A DNA stretch of 64,000 nt from Aeromonas sp. RU39B (GCF_900156095.1 NZ_FTMJ01000016.1:1-64000); one strand, 5' to 3'; numbered from the stretch's first letter, positions 35,830 to 47,010 are shown. Notes: generated by a model from the sequence alone, not told the origin. Numbers and translations are program-made.

Positions 35830-37665
35830 ATGTCTGCCAGGGAATATTTTTCAGAGTTGAACCGGGACTATCTGGCGGTTCACCGTCGCAAGGAAGACCT
35901 GTTCTGGTCCACCTACATGGGGATCAGCGAGGATCACGACGGTTTCACCGCGGCCGAGCAGGCCTATAAGCATTTTTGTGCCAACCCTGAGCGTCTGCCG
36001 CAGCTGCGTCATGCGCTGGAACAGGCAGCCGGTGATGCCGAGCTGGAAGCCGGCCTGCGCGGCTGGATTGCCTTCTTCGAGTGCAATGTGATTGAAAATC
36101 CGCAGGCGGCGCAGTTGATGGAAGCGCTGGTGGCCGCTGAGTCGGCCCTGTTTACCGCCCGCCGCCAACTGGCATTGACCCTGTTAGATGAGCAGGGTGC
36201 CGCCATCCCGGGCTCCTTGCCAGCCGCCGCCACGGCGCTGGCTACCAGCCCGAGCGAACCGGTGCGGCAGAGCGCTCTTGCCATGTTTCGCAGCCTTGAG
36301 CAGTGGGTGACCGAACACGGCTTTCTCGGCATTGTGAGCCTGCGTAACCGCTTCGCCCGCGCCATGGGTTATCGCGACTACTTCGACTACAAGGTCAACA
36401 AGAACGAGCGGATGTCGCCCGAGCAGCTGTTTGCCATCCTCGATGATTTCATCAGCCGTACCGATCAACGCTGCCGGGCCAGCATTGACGAACTGGTGGC
36501 AGCAAAAGGGGCGGCGGCCGCCCAGCCCCATAACCTGCGCTACTTTGCCAGCGGCGATGTGATGCGTCAGCTCGACCCTTACGTGCCTTTCTCACGCGCT
36601 CTGCGTGACTGGGTCGAGAGCTTCCAACGCCTTGGCATCCAGTTTCGTGATGCGACCCTGACGCTGGATCTGCTTGATCGCAGTGGCAAATATGAGAACG
36701 GGTTTTGTCACGGTCCGGTTCCCAGTTGCTGGCAGGAAGGGCAGTGGGTGCCGGCGGTGGTCAACTTTACCAGTCTGGCGCGTCCGGGGCAGGTGGGCAG
36801 TGGCTGGAACGGGCTCAACACTCTGTTCCACGAAGGGGGGCATGCTGCTCATTTCTCTAATGTGACCGGTAATGCGCCCTGCTTCTCGCAAGAGTTTCCG
36901 CCCACTTCGATGGCCTATGCCGAAACCCAGTCCATGTTCTGCGACAGCCTGCTCGGCGATGCCGACTGGCTCAAGCGCTATGCCAAAGATGCCGATGGCG
37001 CGGTGATCCCGGATGCGTTGATCCATAGCCTGATCGAAACCACCCAGCCGATGCGTGCCTTTAACGAGCGCCAGATTGCGCTGGTAGCCTATTTTGAGCG
37101 CGACCTTTACCGTCTGGCGGAGGATGAACTGACCGGCGAGCGCGTGATTGCGCTGGCCCGGCAGTGGGAGCGCCGCATTCTTGGCACTGAGAGTCCGCGC
37201 CCGCTGCTGGCGATTCCTCACCTGCTCAATCAGGAGTCCGCCTGCGCTTATCACGGCTACCTGTTGGCGCAGATGGCGGTGGAGCAGACGCGCGCTTTCT
37301 TTCTCAAGCGTGACGGCTATCTGACCGATAACCCGCGCATCGGGCCGGATTTGGCTGAGCACTACTGGGCCCCGGGCAATGCTGCCACCCACGATGAGAC
37401 ACTGCGCAGCCTGACCGGCGAGGGGTTTAACGCCCGGTATCTGGCCGATGCGTGCAACCAGACGGTCGATACCGCCTGGCAGCAGGCGCAAGCCATGATG
37501 CTCAGCGCTGTCAATCGACCCCAGCCAGAAGGACTTCCCCTCGAAGCTCAAATCCGAGTGATCCACGGTAGCGAATTGATCGCCGATAACAGCCACTCTG
37601 ACGAGCAATTACTCGCCGATTTTGAGTGCTGGATAAAGCGCCAGTCCGAGCTCGCTCACGCCTGA
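35830..37665 (+). CDS. M3-family zinc oligopeptidase
   Basis: A 611-residue metallopeptidase of family M3. The zinc motif HEGGH is at residues 334-338 (NTLFHEGGHAAHF), with the third ligand Glu365 in MAYAETQSMF, and a late AYHGYLLAQM segment. It lacks a signal peptide, so it should degrade oligopeptides in the cytoplasm. The ATG at 35830 follows AGGAG; upstream in-frame ATG codons lack a site. A strong terminator follows. Confidence 0.87.
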   Translation: MSAREYFSELNRDYLAVHRRKEDLFWSTYMGISEDHDGFTAAEQAYKHFCANPERLPQLRHALEQAAGDAELEAGLRGWIAFFECNVIENPQAAQLMEALVAAESALFTARRQLALTLLDEQGAAIPGSLPAAATALATSPSEPVRQSALAMFRSLEQWVTEHGFLGIVSLRNRFARAMGYRDYFDYKVNKNERMSPEQLFAILDDFISRTDQRCRASIDELVAAKGAAAAQPHNLRYFASGDVMRQLDPYVPFSRALRDWVESFQRLGIQFRDATLTLDLLDRSGKYENGFCHGPVPSCWQEGQWVPAVVNFTSLARPGQVGSGWNGLNTLFHEGGHAAHFSNVTGNAPCFSQEFPPTSMAYAETQSMFCDSLLGDADWLKRYAKDADGAVIPDALIHSLIETTQPMRAFNERQIALVAYFERDLYRLAEDELTGERVIALARQWERRILGTESPRPLLAIPHLLNQESACAYHGYLLAQMAVEQTRAFFLKRDGYLTDNPRIGPDLAEHYWAPGNAATHDETLRSLTGEGFNARYLADACNQTVDTAWQQAQAMMLSAVNRPQPEGLPLEAQIRVIHGSELIADNSHSDEQLLADFECWIKRQSELAHA

Positions 37666-37676
37666 TAACCCCCTCT

Positions 37677-37712
37677 GCGGAGAGGCAAAGTGGCCCGCCT
37701 CTCCGCGATTTT
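37677..37712 (+). terminator. Terminator after the M3 peptidase
   Basis: GCGGAGAGGC/GCCTCTCCGC form a perfect 10-bp stem with a 10-nt loop, followed by GATTTT, 11 bp after the stop codon. Confidence 0.8.
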
Positions 37713-37826
37713 ACACTTCGTTACCTTCCCACCCTGAAAATGTGTGCTGTATCAACAGAATCGGACCGACGTTAATTCCAGATCCGCGCGCCATGGTCGA
37801 TAAATACTGGATGAACACCACCTTAA

Positions 37827-39812
<1,986 letters not shown>

Positions 39813-39820
39813 GAGGCACC

Positions 39821-41281
39821 ATGGCGAAAAAATGGATAGGGGCGCTCGGTTTGTTGCTGTGCTGCCCGTTGTTGGCGGCCGAGCTGACCATCGAGAGCTG
39901 GCGTGTGGATGACAAGGACCTCTGGGAGCAGAAGATCATTCCGGCTTTTGAGGCCAGTCATCCGGGGATCAGCCTCAAATTCAAGCCGGTCCAGAACATG
40001 TATTACATGGACACCCTGCAGAAGAATCTCAAAGAGGGCAACGCCGGCGATCTGATCACCTGCCGCCCGTTTGATGATTCACTGGCGCTGTTTAAGGCAG
40101 GTTACCTCTCTGAGCTGACCGAAATGGCCGGGATGGAGAATTTCCCGAGTTTTGCCCAGGCTCCCTGGCAGACTGACTCCGGCGCTCAGACCTTTTGTGT
40201 GCCGATGGCTTCGGTCATCCACGGTTTCTTCTTCAACAGGACCATTTTCAAAGAGTTGGGCATTGCCGCGCCAACAACCCGCGACGAGTTCTTTGCCGCG
40301 CTTGAGAAGGTGAAGGCCGATGGCCGTTATGTGCCACTGGCGGTCAGTGGCTCCGAGAGCTGGGTGGCTTCCGAGCTTGGCTTTCAGAATATCGGCCCCA
40401 ATTACTGGAAGGGCGAAGATGGCCGTATGGCGCTGCTTGGCGGCAGTGAGCGTTTCGACAGCCCGCCATTCGAGCAGGTGTTTGAAGAGCTGGCGCGCTG
40501 GCAGCCCTATCTGGGCGAAGGTGCCGAGACGCGAGATTACGCCACCGCCAATAGTCTGTTTACCGGCGGCAAGGCGGCCATGTATGCCGCCGGCTCGTGG
40601 GAAATTGCCCCCTTCACCGGCAAGGTCGATTTTGGTGTGCTGCGCCCGCCCGTGGCCAAGACCGGGGATCGCTGCTACTTCACCGATCACACCGACATCG
40701 GCATGGGCATGAATGCCGCCAGCGCCCACAAGGAAGAGGCGATGCAGTTCCTGCAGTGGCTGACCACGCCGGAGTTTGCCGAGCTTTATACCAACGCGTT
40801 GCCGGGCTTTTTCTCGCTCTCCAACCACTTCTTTGAGGTCACCAACCCGGCGGCCCGCGAGATGATGGGATGGCGTGACCAGTGCGATTCCACCATCCGG
40901 GTTGCGACCCAGATCCTCTCGCGCGGAAAGCCCAAGCTCAGTGATGAGCTGGCCGAAGTGAGCCAATCAGTGTTGCTCGGCAAGCTGGCCCCCAAAGCCG
41001 CTGCCTCGCGCATCGAGCAGGGGCTGCTGGGTTGGTATGCGCCGCAGCAAAAGAGCAAAGCCGGTCTGACCCAAACCTGCGCTGCAGAAAGTCCATTGCC
41101 ACTGGCCACGCCAGCCCCTGCGATAACGGCCGTAGCGTCATCGGCAGAGCCTGCTCAAGCGCCGCAAACGACCACGCCCGCTTCGGCAGTGCAGGCGACG
41201 TCTGCCCCGCAAGCGGCGACTGAGTCAGCCTTGTCGCAGCAGTTGGACACACCGGCAGCCGCGCCGTTGCCGTCCCAGTAA
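39821..41281 (+). CDS. Periplasmic solute-binding protein with Ala/Pro-rich tail
   Basis: A 486-residue protein of the family-1 (sugar-type) extracellular solute-binding proteins. It has a signal peptide (WIGALGLLLCCPLLAA) and the usual fold, including AGDLITCRPFDDSLALFKAGYL, FFFNRTIFKELGI, LFTGGKAAMYAAGSWE and AMQFLQWL. Residues about 414-486 form an unusual low-complexity tail rich in Ala, Pro, Thr, Ser and Gln. AGGAGG precedes the ATG. No permease or ATPase gene is adjacent. The only partner is the chemoreceptor 8 bp upstream, so it may present its ligand to that receptor. The ligand is unknown. Confidence 0.85.
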   Translation: MAKKWIGALGLLLCCPLLAAELTIESWRVDDKDLWEQKIIPAFEASHPGISLKFKPVQNMYYMDTLQKNLKEGNAGDLITCRPFDDSLALFKAGYLSELTEMAGMENFPSFAQAPWQTDSGAQTFCVPMASVIHGFFFNRTIFKELGIAAPTTRDEFFAALEKVKADGRYVPLAVSGSESWVASELGFQNIGPNYWKGEDGRMALLGGSERFDSPPFEQVFEELARWQPYLGEGAETRDYATANSLFTGGKAAMYAAGSWEIAPFTGKVDFGVLRPPVAKTGDRCYFTDHTDIGMGMNAASAHKEEAMQFLQWLTTPEFAELYTNALPGFFSLSNHFFEVTNPAAREMMGWRDQCDSTIRVATQILSRGKPKLSDELAEVSQSVLLGKLAPKAAASRIEQGLLGWYAPQQKSKAGLTQTCAAESPLPLATPAPAITAVASSAEPAQAPQTTTPASAVQATSAPQAATESALSQQLDTPAAAPLPSQ

Positions 41282-41304
41282 TGGGGGGATGACGTGAGAT
41301 AAGT

Positions 41305-41332
41305 GCGGGAGGCGTGGCCTCCCGCTCTATTT
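41305..41332 (+). terminator. Terminator after the solute-binding protein
   Basis: GCGGGAGGC/GCCTCCCGC perfect 9-bp stem with a 3-nt loop followed by TCTATTT. It slightly overlaps the 3' end of the convergent acetyltransferase gene. Confidence 0.8.
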
Positions 41333-42115
41333 CCAGGCGCGGCACAAGGTCGCAATGCGGGTGGTGGGCTCAAACCCCAACCGACGATAGATGCCGAGGG
41401 CGTGGTAGTGAATGTCGGCCACGATCACCAGGGTATCGACCCGTTCCAGCCCACGCCTTGCCACCTCATGCAGCAGATGGCGACACAGACCGCGATTGCG
41501 CCACCCTTCACGGGTGCGCACCAGCTGGAAGCGGCCATGCTCTGGCGTAAAGAACAGACCGCAGCTGGCAACCAGCAGCTCATCCTGCCACATCCCCCAC
41601 CACTGGCCGAGGCCATCGGCAATCATGGACTGATAGAGGCTCGCTCTGGCCTGCAGATAGTGTTGATAAGCCGGGCGCTGGCGACTTGATGGGTGTTCGG
41701 CTAGCTCAAAGGCCAGCCAGTCACTCCAGTCCGCAGGCTCGAAGGGGCGAATCGGCAGTGGTGCTAGGCCCGATGGCGCACGTAGCTGGCCCCGTTGCAG
41801 CGCCAGAGCCAGACACTCCATATAGCGATAGCCAGCCGAGACAAAACTGCCCAGTTGCAGAGGATCGTCGTGGGTGTGGGACCAGAGGAAGGTGCGGTGG
41901 CGGATCAGCGGGTTGCTGCCAATTAGCTGGTCAAATGCCCGCTCTAGCCAATCCCTGTCGTATTCGGTTGGGGGGTGATCGAGCAACAGATAGTTGCCAA
42001 ACTGACACTCAGGTTGTTCGGGCAGCGTGACTGCCCAATATTGCGGAAAGCACTCGACCCGGCCCTGATAACCGTCAAACAGCAAATCGGTGGCAATGGC
42101 GGGGTGAAGCTCCAT
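41327..42115 (-). CDS. GNAT-family acetyltransferase
   Basis: A 262-residue protein with a C-terminal GNAT domain (FQLVRTREGWRNRGLCRHLLHEV and DIHYHALGIYRRLGFEPT). The N-terminal half (residues 1-115) is less recognisable and may be a second, degenerate GNAT-like domain. The substrate is unknown. It stands alone, convergent with the solute-binding protein gene and divergent from metF. Confidence 0.75.
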   Translation of the reverse strand: MELHPAIATDLLFDGYQGRVECFPQYWAVTLPEQPECQFGNYLLLDHPPTEYDRDWLERAFDQLIGSNPLIRHRTFLWSHTHDDPLQLGSFVSAGYRYMECLALALQRGQLRAPSGLAPLPIRPFEPADWSDWLAFELAEHPSSRQRPAYQHYLQARASLYQSMIADGLGQWWGMWQDELLVASCGLFFTPEHGRFQLVRTREGWRNRGLCRHLLHEVARRGLERVDTLVIVADIHYHALGIYRRLGFEPTTRIATLCRAWK

Positions 42116-43349
<1,234 letters not shown>

Positions 43350-43366
43350 CGGGTTGAATGAAAAAA

Positions 43367-43398
43367 CAAAGCCGGAAGGGGAGACCTTTCCGGCTTTT
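43367..43398. terminator. Bidirectional terminator between metF and the pseudopilin gene
   Basis: AAAGCCGGAA/TTCCGGCTTT perfect 10-bp stem with a 10-nt loop. An A run on the left and a T run on the right allow use from both convergent genes. Confidence 0.85.
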
Positions 43399-43411
43399 TG
43401 CTGCCTGCAAT

Positions 43412-43909
43412 TTAGGGACAGAGCGTGCTTTGTGTGCTGCTTTGGGCGCGACCCGACATGGAGATAACCAGATCGATGCGGGGCTGCCCACTGACGCAAA
43501 GTTGCAATGTGGCATTGCTGCCGAGCGTGGTGCCGTCCGGGGCGAAGTTGATGGCGGTTCGACTGCTGGTCAGGCTCAGCCCATCGCTAAACCCGGGGGA
43601 GGCCATCAAACGCGCCTCGCCAGGATCTTGCGTGGCATCACCGTTGTCATCGCTAAACATGATCAGAGCCTGACCACCATGAGTGACGCACAGATTGTCG
43701 GCATTGACGGTGCAGACGGTAATGGTTTGCCGGTCGCTGATAGCCTGCAATCTGGCGGCAGTGAGGATCTTGAGTATTCGCTCTTGCTCGAAGCGGGCCC
43801 GGTTATCGGTCAACAGCGATTGTAGCGAGGGAAGACCGACGCCAAGCAGTATGGTCAGCAGCGCCATGCTGACCAGCAATTCCAGCAGTGTGAATCCACG
43901 TTGCAGCAT
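43412..43909 (-). CDS. GspH/FimT-family pseudopilin
   Basis: A 165-residue type IV pilin-like protein. The prepilin-peptidase motif RGFTLLELLVSMALL is at the N terminus, with cleavage before Phe, the +5 Glu kept and a hydrophobic helix after it. The rest looks like a GspH/FimT head domain with two cysteine pairs (CTVNADNLC; CVSGQPRIDLV with terminal CP). Minor pseudopilins prime pili or secretion pseudopili. It is isolated from the other pilus genes. Confidence 0.85.
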   Translation of the reverse strand: MLQRGFTLLELLVSMALLTILLGVGLPSLQSLLTDNRARFEQERILKILTAARLQAISDRQTITVCTVNADNLCVTHGGQALIMFSDDNGDATQDPGEARLMASPGFSDGLSLTSSRTAINFAPDGTTLGSNATLQLCVSGQPRIDLVISMSGRAQSSTQSTLCP

Positions 43910-44043
43910 AAACTCACCTCTCTAGACAAGATTAGGCCGCTTTACCGCTCGGGATCACCGAATGCGTCACCCTTCGGGGTTGGCGTGCAGCAGTCAGCAG
44001 TCTTACCATAGAAAGCTGATGACTCACGTGGAGGAAAAGGGAG

Positions 44044-44508
44044 ATGATGACTGACGATCCGTGGGCTTTGTGCCATCTGGATGACTCGTTCGAGGCGCCG
44101 GTGCTCGGCACCAAGGGTACTCAGCTACTCTGGTTCGACGATCGGGAAGCGGTGATTGACTATCTGCAGGAAGATTATGTCGATCTGCTGGCCGATGTGG
44201 GTGAGTTGGAGGAAGATCAGATAGAGGCTGCCCGTGAGCGGTTTGCCCTGCTGATCGAACAGAGCTTTGACGAACGGGGCTTGGTCGATGCGCTCAATGA
44301 TCTCTCGTCGGGTCTGCGCCGGATTGCCTGGTTTGGCCCTCTCTCCGAGCTGGCCGAAGTTCAGGATGAGTTTGCCACGGCGCTGCGTCGCTACTTCTGG
44401 AGCCAATACGATGGTGATGAAGACGATCCCGACGCCTGGATCCCGGAAGAGATGTGGCCGCAGTTGGTCGAGATCGCCGAAGAGTTTGTTGCCGAAGGGG
44501 AGTTTTAA
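44044..44508 (+). CDS. Acidic hypothetical protein
   Basis: A 154-residue, very acidic soluble protein that I do not recognise. It has no signal peptide or membrane segment. The C-terminal part is rich in Asp and Glu (SQYDGDEDDPDAWIPEEMW). GGGAG precedes two adjacent ATG codons, 44044 and 44047. It stands between the divergent pseudopilin gene and the convergent XRE regulator. Its Trp/Asp-rich ends may indicate a binding role, but this is not supported further. Confidence 0.65.
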   Translation: MMTDDPWALCHLDDSFEAPVLGTKGTQLLWFDDREAVIDYLQEDYVDLLADVGELEEDQIEAARERFALLIEQSFDERGLVDALNDLSSGLRRIAWFGPLSELAEVQDEFATALRRYFWSQYDGDEDDPDAWIPEEMWPQLVEIAEEFVAEGEF

Positions 44509-44511
44509 CCC

Positions 44512-45276
44512 TTAGCCGTCGATATTGGGAATGAAGTCGTCGTAGCTCTGATAACCGCAGTCGGCCAGCTGCAGGGAGAAGGTGTAGGTTTTGGCGCCTT
44601 CATGCTGACCGACCGCAGGCCGGTTGAGCTTCCGCTCACTGTGCCAGAACTCCTTCATGCGAGTGATCAGGGCCATGGCTTCATCCTCTTCAAGATGCAT
44701 TTGGCACAGAGCGATATAGTTGTTGGGGCGGTGCATGTTGTCGAGCAGATAGTTACCCAGCACCGACATGGCTTGGCGGGCTTGCTGGCGGGCAAATCGG
44801 CTGTGCTGCTCGAAGGTAATACGTTCACTGATAAGAAAGTGATAGCTGTTATCGAGCCCCAGCTGCAGGACGCCCAGCTTCTCCAGCTTGCGCAGGTAAA
44901 GGTAACAGGAGGCTTCGCTTAACGAATACTCCTGCTGGATCTCTGCCAGACTTTTTTCCCGCCAGAATATATTGGCCAGAAACGCATAGAGCCCCGGTTC
45001 GTTATGGAAGGCATCGTCCTGCTCTTTGGTGAACTCGGCCCGGCGGCTTTGGGCATCCTGAGTTCGTTCCAGCAACTCGTCAAAGGAGAGCCCGACCAAA
45101 TGACAAATCTCCAGCAGGGTATCAAACGGCAGAGAGGGCTTGTTCATCATGCGCTTGATGGTCGCAATGGAGACGCCGAGCGCGTCGGCCAACTCCTGAT
45201 AACGTAATCCCTTGTCGAGCAGTGCCTGCTTGAGGGTGTCGAGGATCTGTTGGGCCAACTCCTGGCTATAGGACAT
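44512..45276 (-). CDS. XRE-family transcriptional regulator
   Basis: A 254-residue regulator with an N-terminal XRE helix-turn-helix (YQELADALGVSIATIKRMMN, residues 27-46). A second region looks like a winged helix (SLAEIQQEYSLSEASCYLYLRKLEKLGVLQLG). The C-terminal half is a likely sensory or dimerisation domain of unknown type. The ATG at 45276 follows AAGGAAG; an upstream extension lacks a ribosome site. Its targets are unknown. Confidence 0.8.
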   Translation of the reverse strand: MSYSQELAQQILDTLKQALLDKGLRYQELADALGVSIATIKRMMNKPSLPFDTLLEICHLVGLSFDELLERTQDAQSRRAEFTKEQDDAFHNEPGLYAFLANIFWREKSLAEIQQEYSLSEASCYLYLRKLEKLGVLQLGLDNSYHFLISERITFEQHSRFARQQARQAMSVLGNYLLDNMHRPNNYIALCQMHLEEDEAMALITRMKEFWHSERKLNRPAVGQHEGAKTYTFSLQLADCGYQSYDDFIPNIDG

Positions 45277-45686
45277 GAATGACACTTCCTTGATGCGGTC
45301 TGACGGGATGCAGATTTTGATACCTGGAAACAAGGCCACAATGAAACTAGTGCTTTATTACTGGTCACGTAATGGGGCAATGCATCGTGATTGGTCAGTT
45401 AAAGTATCAGAAAATGATGCCGTGTGGTGCAGTTTCCTCTACCCGGGGACAAAAAGCTGGCGAGGTGGGTAACCCATTGCTAAGGTTGCCGTCGGTCGGT
45501 GAGCCCCAGTGGTCAGCCGGCCGTTTGCTTCCAATTAAGGGTTAATTAAACCGCAAGGTTTTTATTCTTTCCTGGCAAATTGAGCGGATCCTTAGGGTTC
45601 CGCTTTTTTCTTTTCTGGTCATGTGCCAATCCACCAACGTCTCTCTCCCTGTTTACTATTGAGTCTCTTTTTCTGGGTTCTTTCTG
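45277..45686. other. Intergenic region holding an orphan terminator
   Basis: A 410-bp region without a credible gene. It holds a small GCAA-loop hairpin with a T run (AAACC/GGTTT near 45548-45560) and a stronger terminator at 45583-45610. Because no plus-strand gene lies upstream, a short non-coding RNA ending there is possible. Confidence 0.35.
45583..45610 (+). terminator. Orphan plus-strand terminator
   Basis: AGCGGA and TCCGCT pair, with CC/GG inside, and are followed by TTTTTCTTTT. The nearest gene to the left (XRE regulator) is on the other strand, so the transcript ended here is unannotated. Confidence 0.6.
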
Positions 45687-45702
45687 GAATGAGCATTCAT
45701 TC
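45687..45702 (+). promoter_or_regulatory. TetR-type palindrome, copy A
   Basis: GAATGA-GCAT-TCATTC is a perfect 6-bp inverted repeat, 30 bp upstream of the LysR-type box of copy A. A similar palindrome lies at the same relative place in copy B. It resembles operators of TetR-family repressors in style only. Confidence 0.4.
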
Positions 45703-45731
45703 ATTGCTCACGATTTAGCGTATTTGTGAAT

Positions 45732-45796
45732 TCAAATTTTTTGATTGGTTGATCCAGATCCGCTCGCTAACAATGTGCGCTTGGTCACGCTACTAT
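45732..45796 (+). promoter_or_regulatory. LysR-type box and promoter, copy A
   Basis: TCAA-N5-TTGA (45732-45744, T-N11-A type) is centred 53 bp before the -10 hexamer TACTAT (45791-45796). The -35-like CTAACA lies 18 bp before the -10. With a start near 45803 the box sits at about -65, the usual LysR recognition position. The same layout recurs at 47011 and 48733. Confidence 0.7.
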
Positions 45797-45802
45797 GACC
45801 TC

Positions 45803-45988
45803 ACTGCTTCGGAGAGCACAGCAATCGACCAGAAAAGCGCTGTTGTTATAGAGAGCGATGTCGGAAACGAATTCCGACGCCTCTGAGTGAGGCAACAACA
45901 TTTTTGAATGGTCTCTAGGCAAGGATGCATTGCATGAAAGCACAGAGTGCTTTCGACAATGACTAAGACACCTAAGAGAGATGAAAGT
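45803..45988 (+). ncRNA. Structured 5' leader, copy A
   Basis: A leader of about 186 nt is predicted before the small-protein gene. Hairpins seen are TGCT/AGCA (45805-45818), GTCGGAA/TTCCGAC (45860-45878), GCCTC/GAGGC (45879-45893) and GAAAGCAC/GTGCTTTC (45936-45954). The single-stranded CAACATTTTTGAAT lies at 45896-45909 and recurs in copy B and in the pirin leader. This may be a regulatory leader; no known riboswitch class is recognised. Confidence 0.5.
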
Positions 45989-46312
45989 ATGAAAAAGCAA
46001 ATCGCAATCGCCCTGCTGGGCCTGATGGGTTCCGTCGCTGCCAACGCCGCTGTACCGGCTAATCTGCACGTGGTTCCGGGTTCCCTGTTTGTAAACTGGC
46101 AAGCTCAAGCCGCTTCCAGCGTCAAGCCGGGTGACCGCATCGAAGTGCGCGGTTTTAACGGCGACGTGATCGCCTCTGCCCAGGCCGATGCCAGCGGTCG
46201 TCAAGTCATCAGCCTGCCGCGAAGCGCCCAAGGCAACCTGACCGTGACTGTCGGCGACGAGAGCAGTGACCTGCAAGTGCCGTACACCCTCGGCCAAGGC
46301 CGTCAAGGCTAA
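45989..46312 (+). CDS. Small exported protein, copy A
   Basis: A 107-residue precursor with a clear signal peptide (KKQIAIALLGLMGSVAANA, cleavage near residue 20). The mature part of about 87 residues looks beta-rich (LHVVPGSLFVNWQAQAA, KPGDRIEVRGFNGDVIASAQ, GNLTVTVGDES) and contains no Cys, which fits a small periplasmic or secreted beta-sandwich. I do not recognise the family. Copy B differs at residues 25 (Asn/Asp) and 96 (Gln/Arg). The ATG at 45989 is preceded by GAGAGATGAAAGT. It appears to belong to the LysR regulon described at 47806. Confidence 0.8.
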   Translation: MKKQIAIALLGLMGSVAANAAVPANLHVVPGSLFVNWQAQAASSVKPGDRIEVRGFNGDVIASAQADASGRQVISLPRSAQGNLTVTVGDESSDLQVPYTLGQGRQG

Positions 46313-46381
46313 GTGTGCTGACGGGGCTGGCAAACGGCCAGCTCCCGCCATCGACGTGACCGGTATGACCCAATGGGTGTC

Positions 46382-46429
46382 CGGTCATCTGTCGCAGCCG
46401 ATGACAGGACGGCTGACGACAGATGACCG
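46382..46429 (+). ncRNA. Long 3' hairpin, copy A
   Basis: CGGTCATCTGTCG and CGACAGATGACCG pair over 13 bp. Inside them CAGCC/GGCTG adds 5 bp across a bulged A, with an 11-nt loop. It lies 70 bp after the stop codon and well before the terminator, so it is a separate 3' UTR structure. Copy B keeps the stem. Confidence 0.65.
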
Positions 46430-46504
46430 CCCGATCCGGAGTTACCTCCAGTATCAGCAATCTGTGCCGCAACCAATGCCTGACGTTATTTCATCGTCGT
46501 TTTG

Positions 46505-46532
46505 ACCGGAGCCCTGCTCCGGTTTTTTTATT
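46505..46532 (+). terminator. Terminator, copy A
   Basis: ACCGGAGC/GCTCCGGT perfect 8-bp stem with a 3-nt loop followed by TTTTTTATTT. Confidence 0.9.
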
Positions 46533-46565
46533 TTCAATGTCGCTTCGCTAAGGCAACACCCACCT

Positions 46566-46733
46566 ATGGTGCATGGCCAGCAGAACTCACTCGCTAGGTT
46601 AATCCACCCGTAATGGTCATAAGGAGCTGGGCTCCGTAAGCTGTTTGCCGCTTGGCAAGACTCTCGCTACAGGTGGGTTAATCTCCTTGCCACGCAACCA
46701 TACACGGCTCTTCTTACTGTAGCGATGCACTAT
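46566..46733. ncRNA. Candidate structured RNA with nested helices
   Basis: An outer helix pairs ATGGTGCAT (46566-46574) with ATGCACTAT (46725-46733), 9 bp with one wobble. An inner helix pairs AGGTTAATCCACC (46596-46608) with GGTGGGTTAATCT (46672-46684), 13 bp with two wobbles. Inside are two hairpins: GGAGC/GCTCC (46623-46635) and TTGCC/GGCAA (46645-46658). The wobble pairs suggest RNA rather than a DNA palindrome. A GC stem with a T-rich tail at 46826-46850 could end it. No known RNA class was recognised, and a decayed mobile element is the alternative. Confidence 0.4.
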
Positions 46734-46825
46734 GTGCCGCCATCCAAGCGCGTCTTGGTAAGAGGCCACTCATTCTAGCCACTTGATTTTGCACGCCGTT
46801 TGCTCGGTTGGGCATAACCCTGAGC

Positions 46826-46850
46826 AGGGCGCTGGTGCCCTCGGTTTTCT
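46826..46850 (+). terminator. Terminator-like hairpin after the structured region
   Basis: AGGGC/GCCCT with a 6-nt loop, followed by CGGTTTTCTTG. The T run is interrupted, so this is a weak terminator. Confidence 0.35.
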
Positions 46851-46968
46851 TGTTTGGCTTGAGGGTGGCTGACTATCGCAACATGTTGGAGTGAGAGCTC
46901 GGCGTGTGGGGGCGCAATATCTCTCTGTTATTGCTCTATTTTTTTTATAATCACCAAGATTAATTTAG

Positions 46969-46986
46969 AATGAGTGTTCACTCATT
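46969..46986 (+). promoter_or_regulatory. TetR-type palindrome, copy B
   Basis: AATGAGTG-TT-CACTCATT is a perfect 8-bp inverted repeat, 24 bp upstream of the copy B LysR-type box. Its counterpart in copy A is at 45687-45702, with different bases but kept symmetry. Confidence 0.45.
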
Positions 46987-47010
46987 TCATAAAAATCCCC
47001 ATTTGTGAAT

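Larger units (their letters stand above)
45722..46534 (+). repeat. Tandem duplication, copy A
   Basis: This approximately 800-bp unit contains a promoter, a structured leader, a 107-codon gene, a structured 3' region and a terminator. It recurs at about 47001-47810 with very high identity in the leader, coding region and 3' region. The two units are separated by about 470 bp of different sequence. The gene products differ at only two residues. Confidence 0.9.

Noticed and set aside
37796..37803. Flagellar sigma-28 promoter for the second chemoreceptor
   Set aside because: The -10-like GTCGATAA has no matching TAAA-type -35 at the right distance. It is mentioned in the gene entry only.
45785..46351. 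A 188-codon minus-strand open frame over copy A, with a similar one at 47064-47387 over copy B
   Set aside because: It is antisense to the leader and the small exported gene, lacks a ribosome site, and is present only because the unit is duplicated. The plus-strand gene has a signal peptide and a terminator.
46566..46733. Integron attC site as an explanation for the nested inverted repeats
   Set aside because: The arms lack the GTTRRRY/RYYYAAC core sequences expected of attC, and no integrase or cassette genes are nearby.
46550..46920. Group II intron or retron between the duplicated genes
   Set aside because: No reverse transcriptase ORF is present, and no domain V-like hairpin could be recognised.
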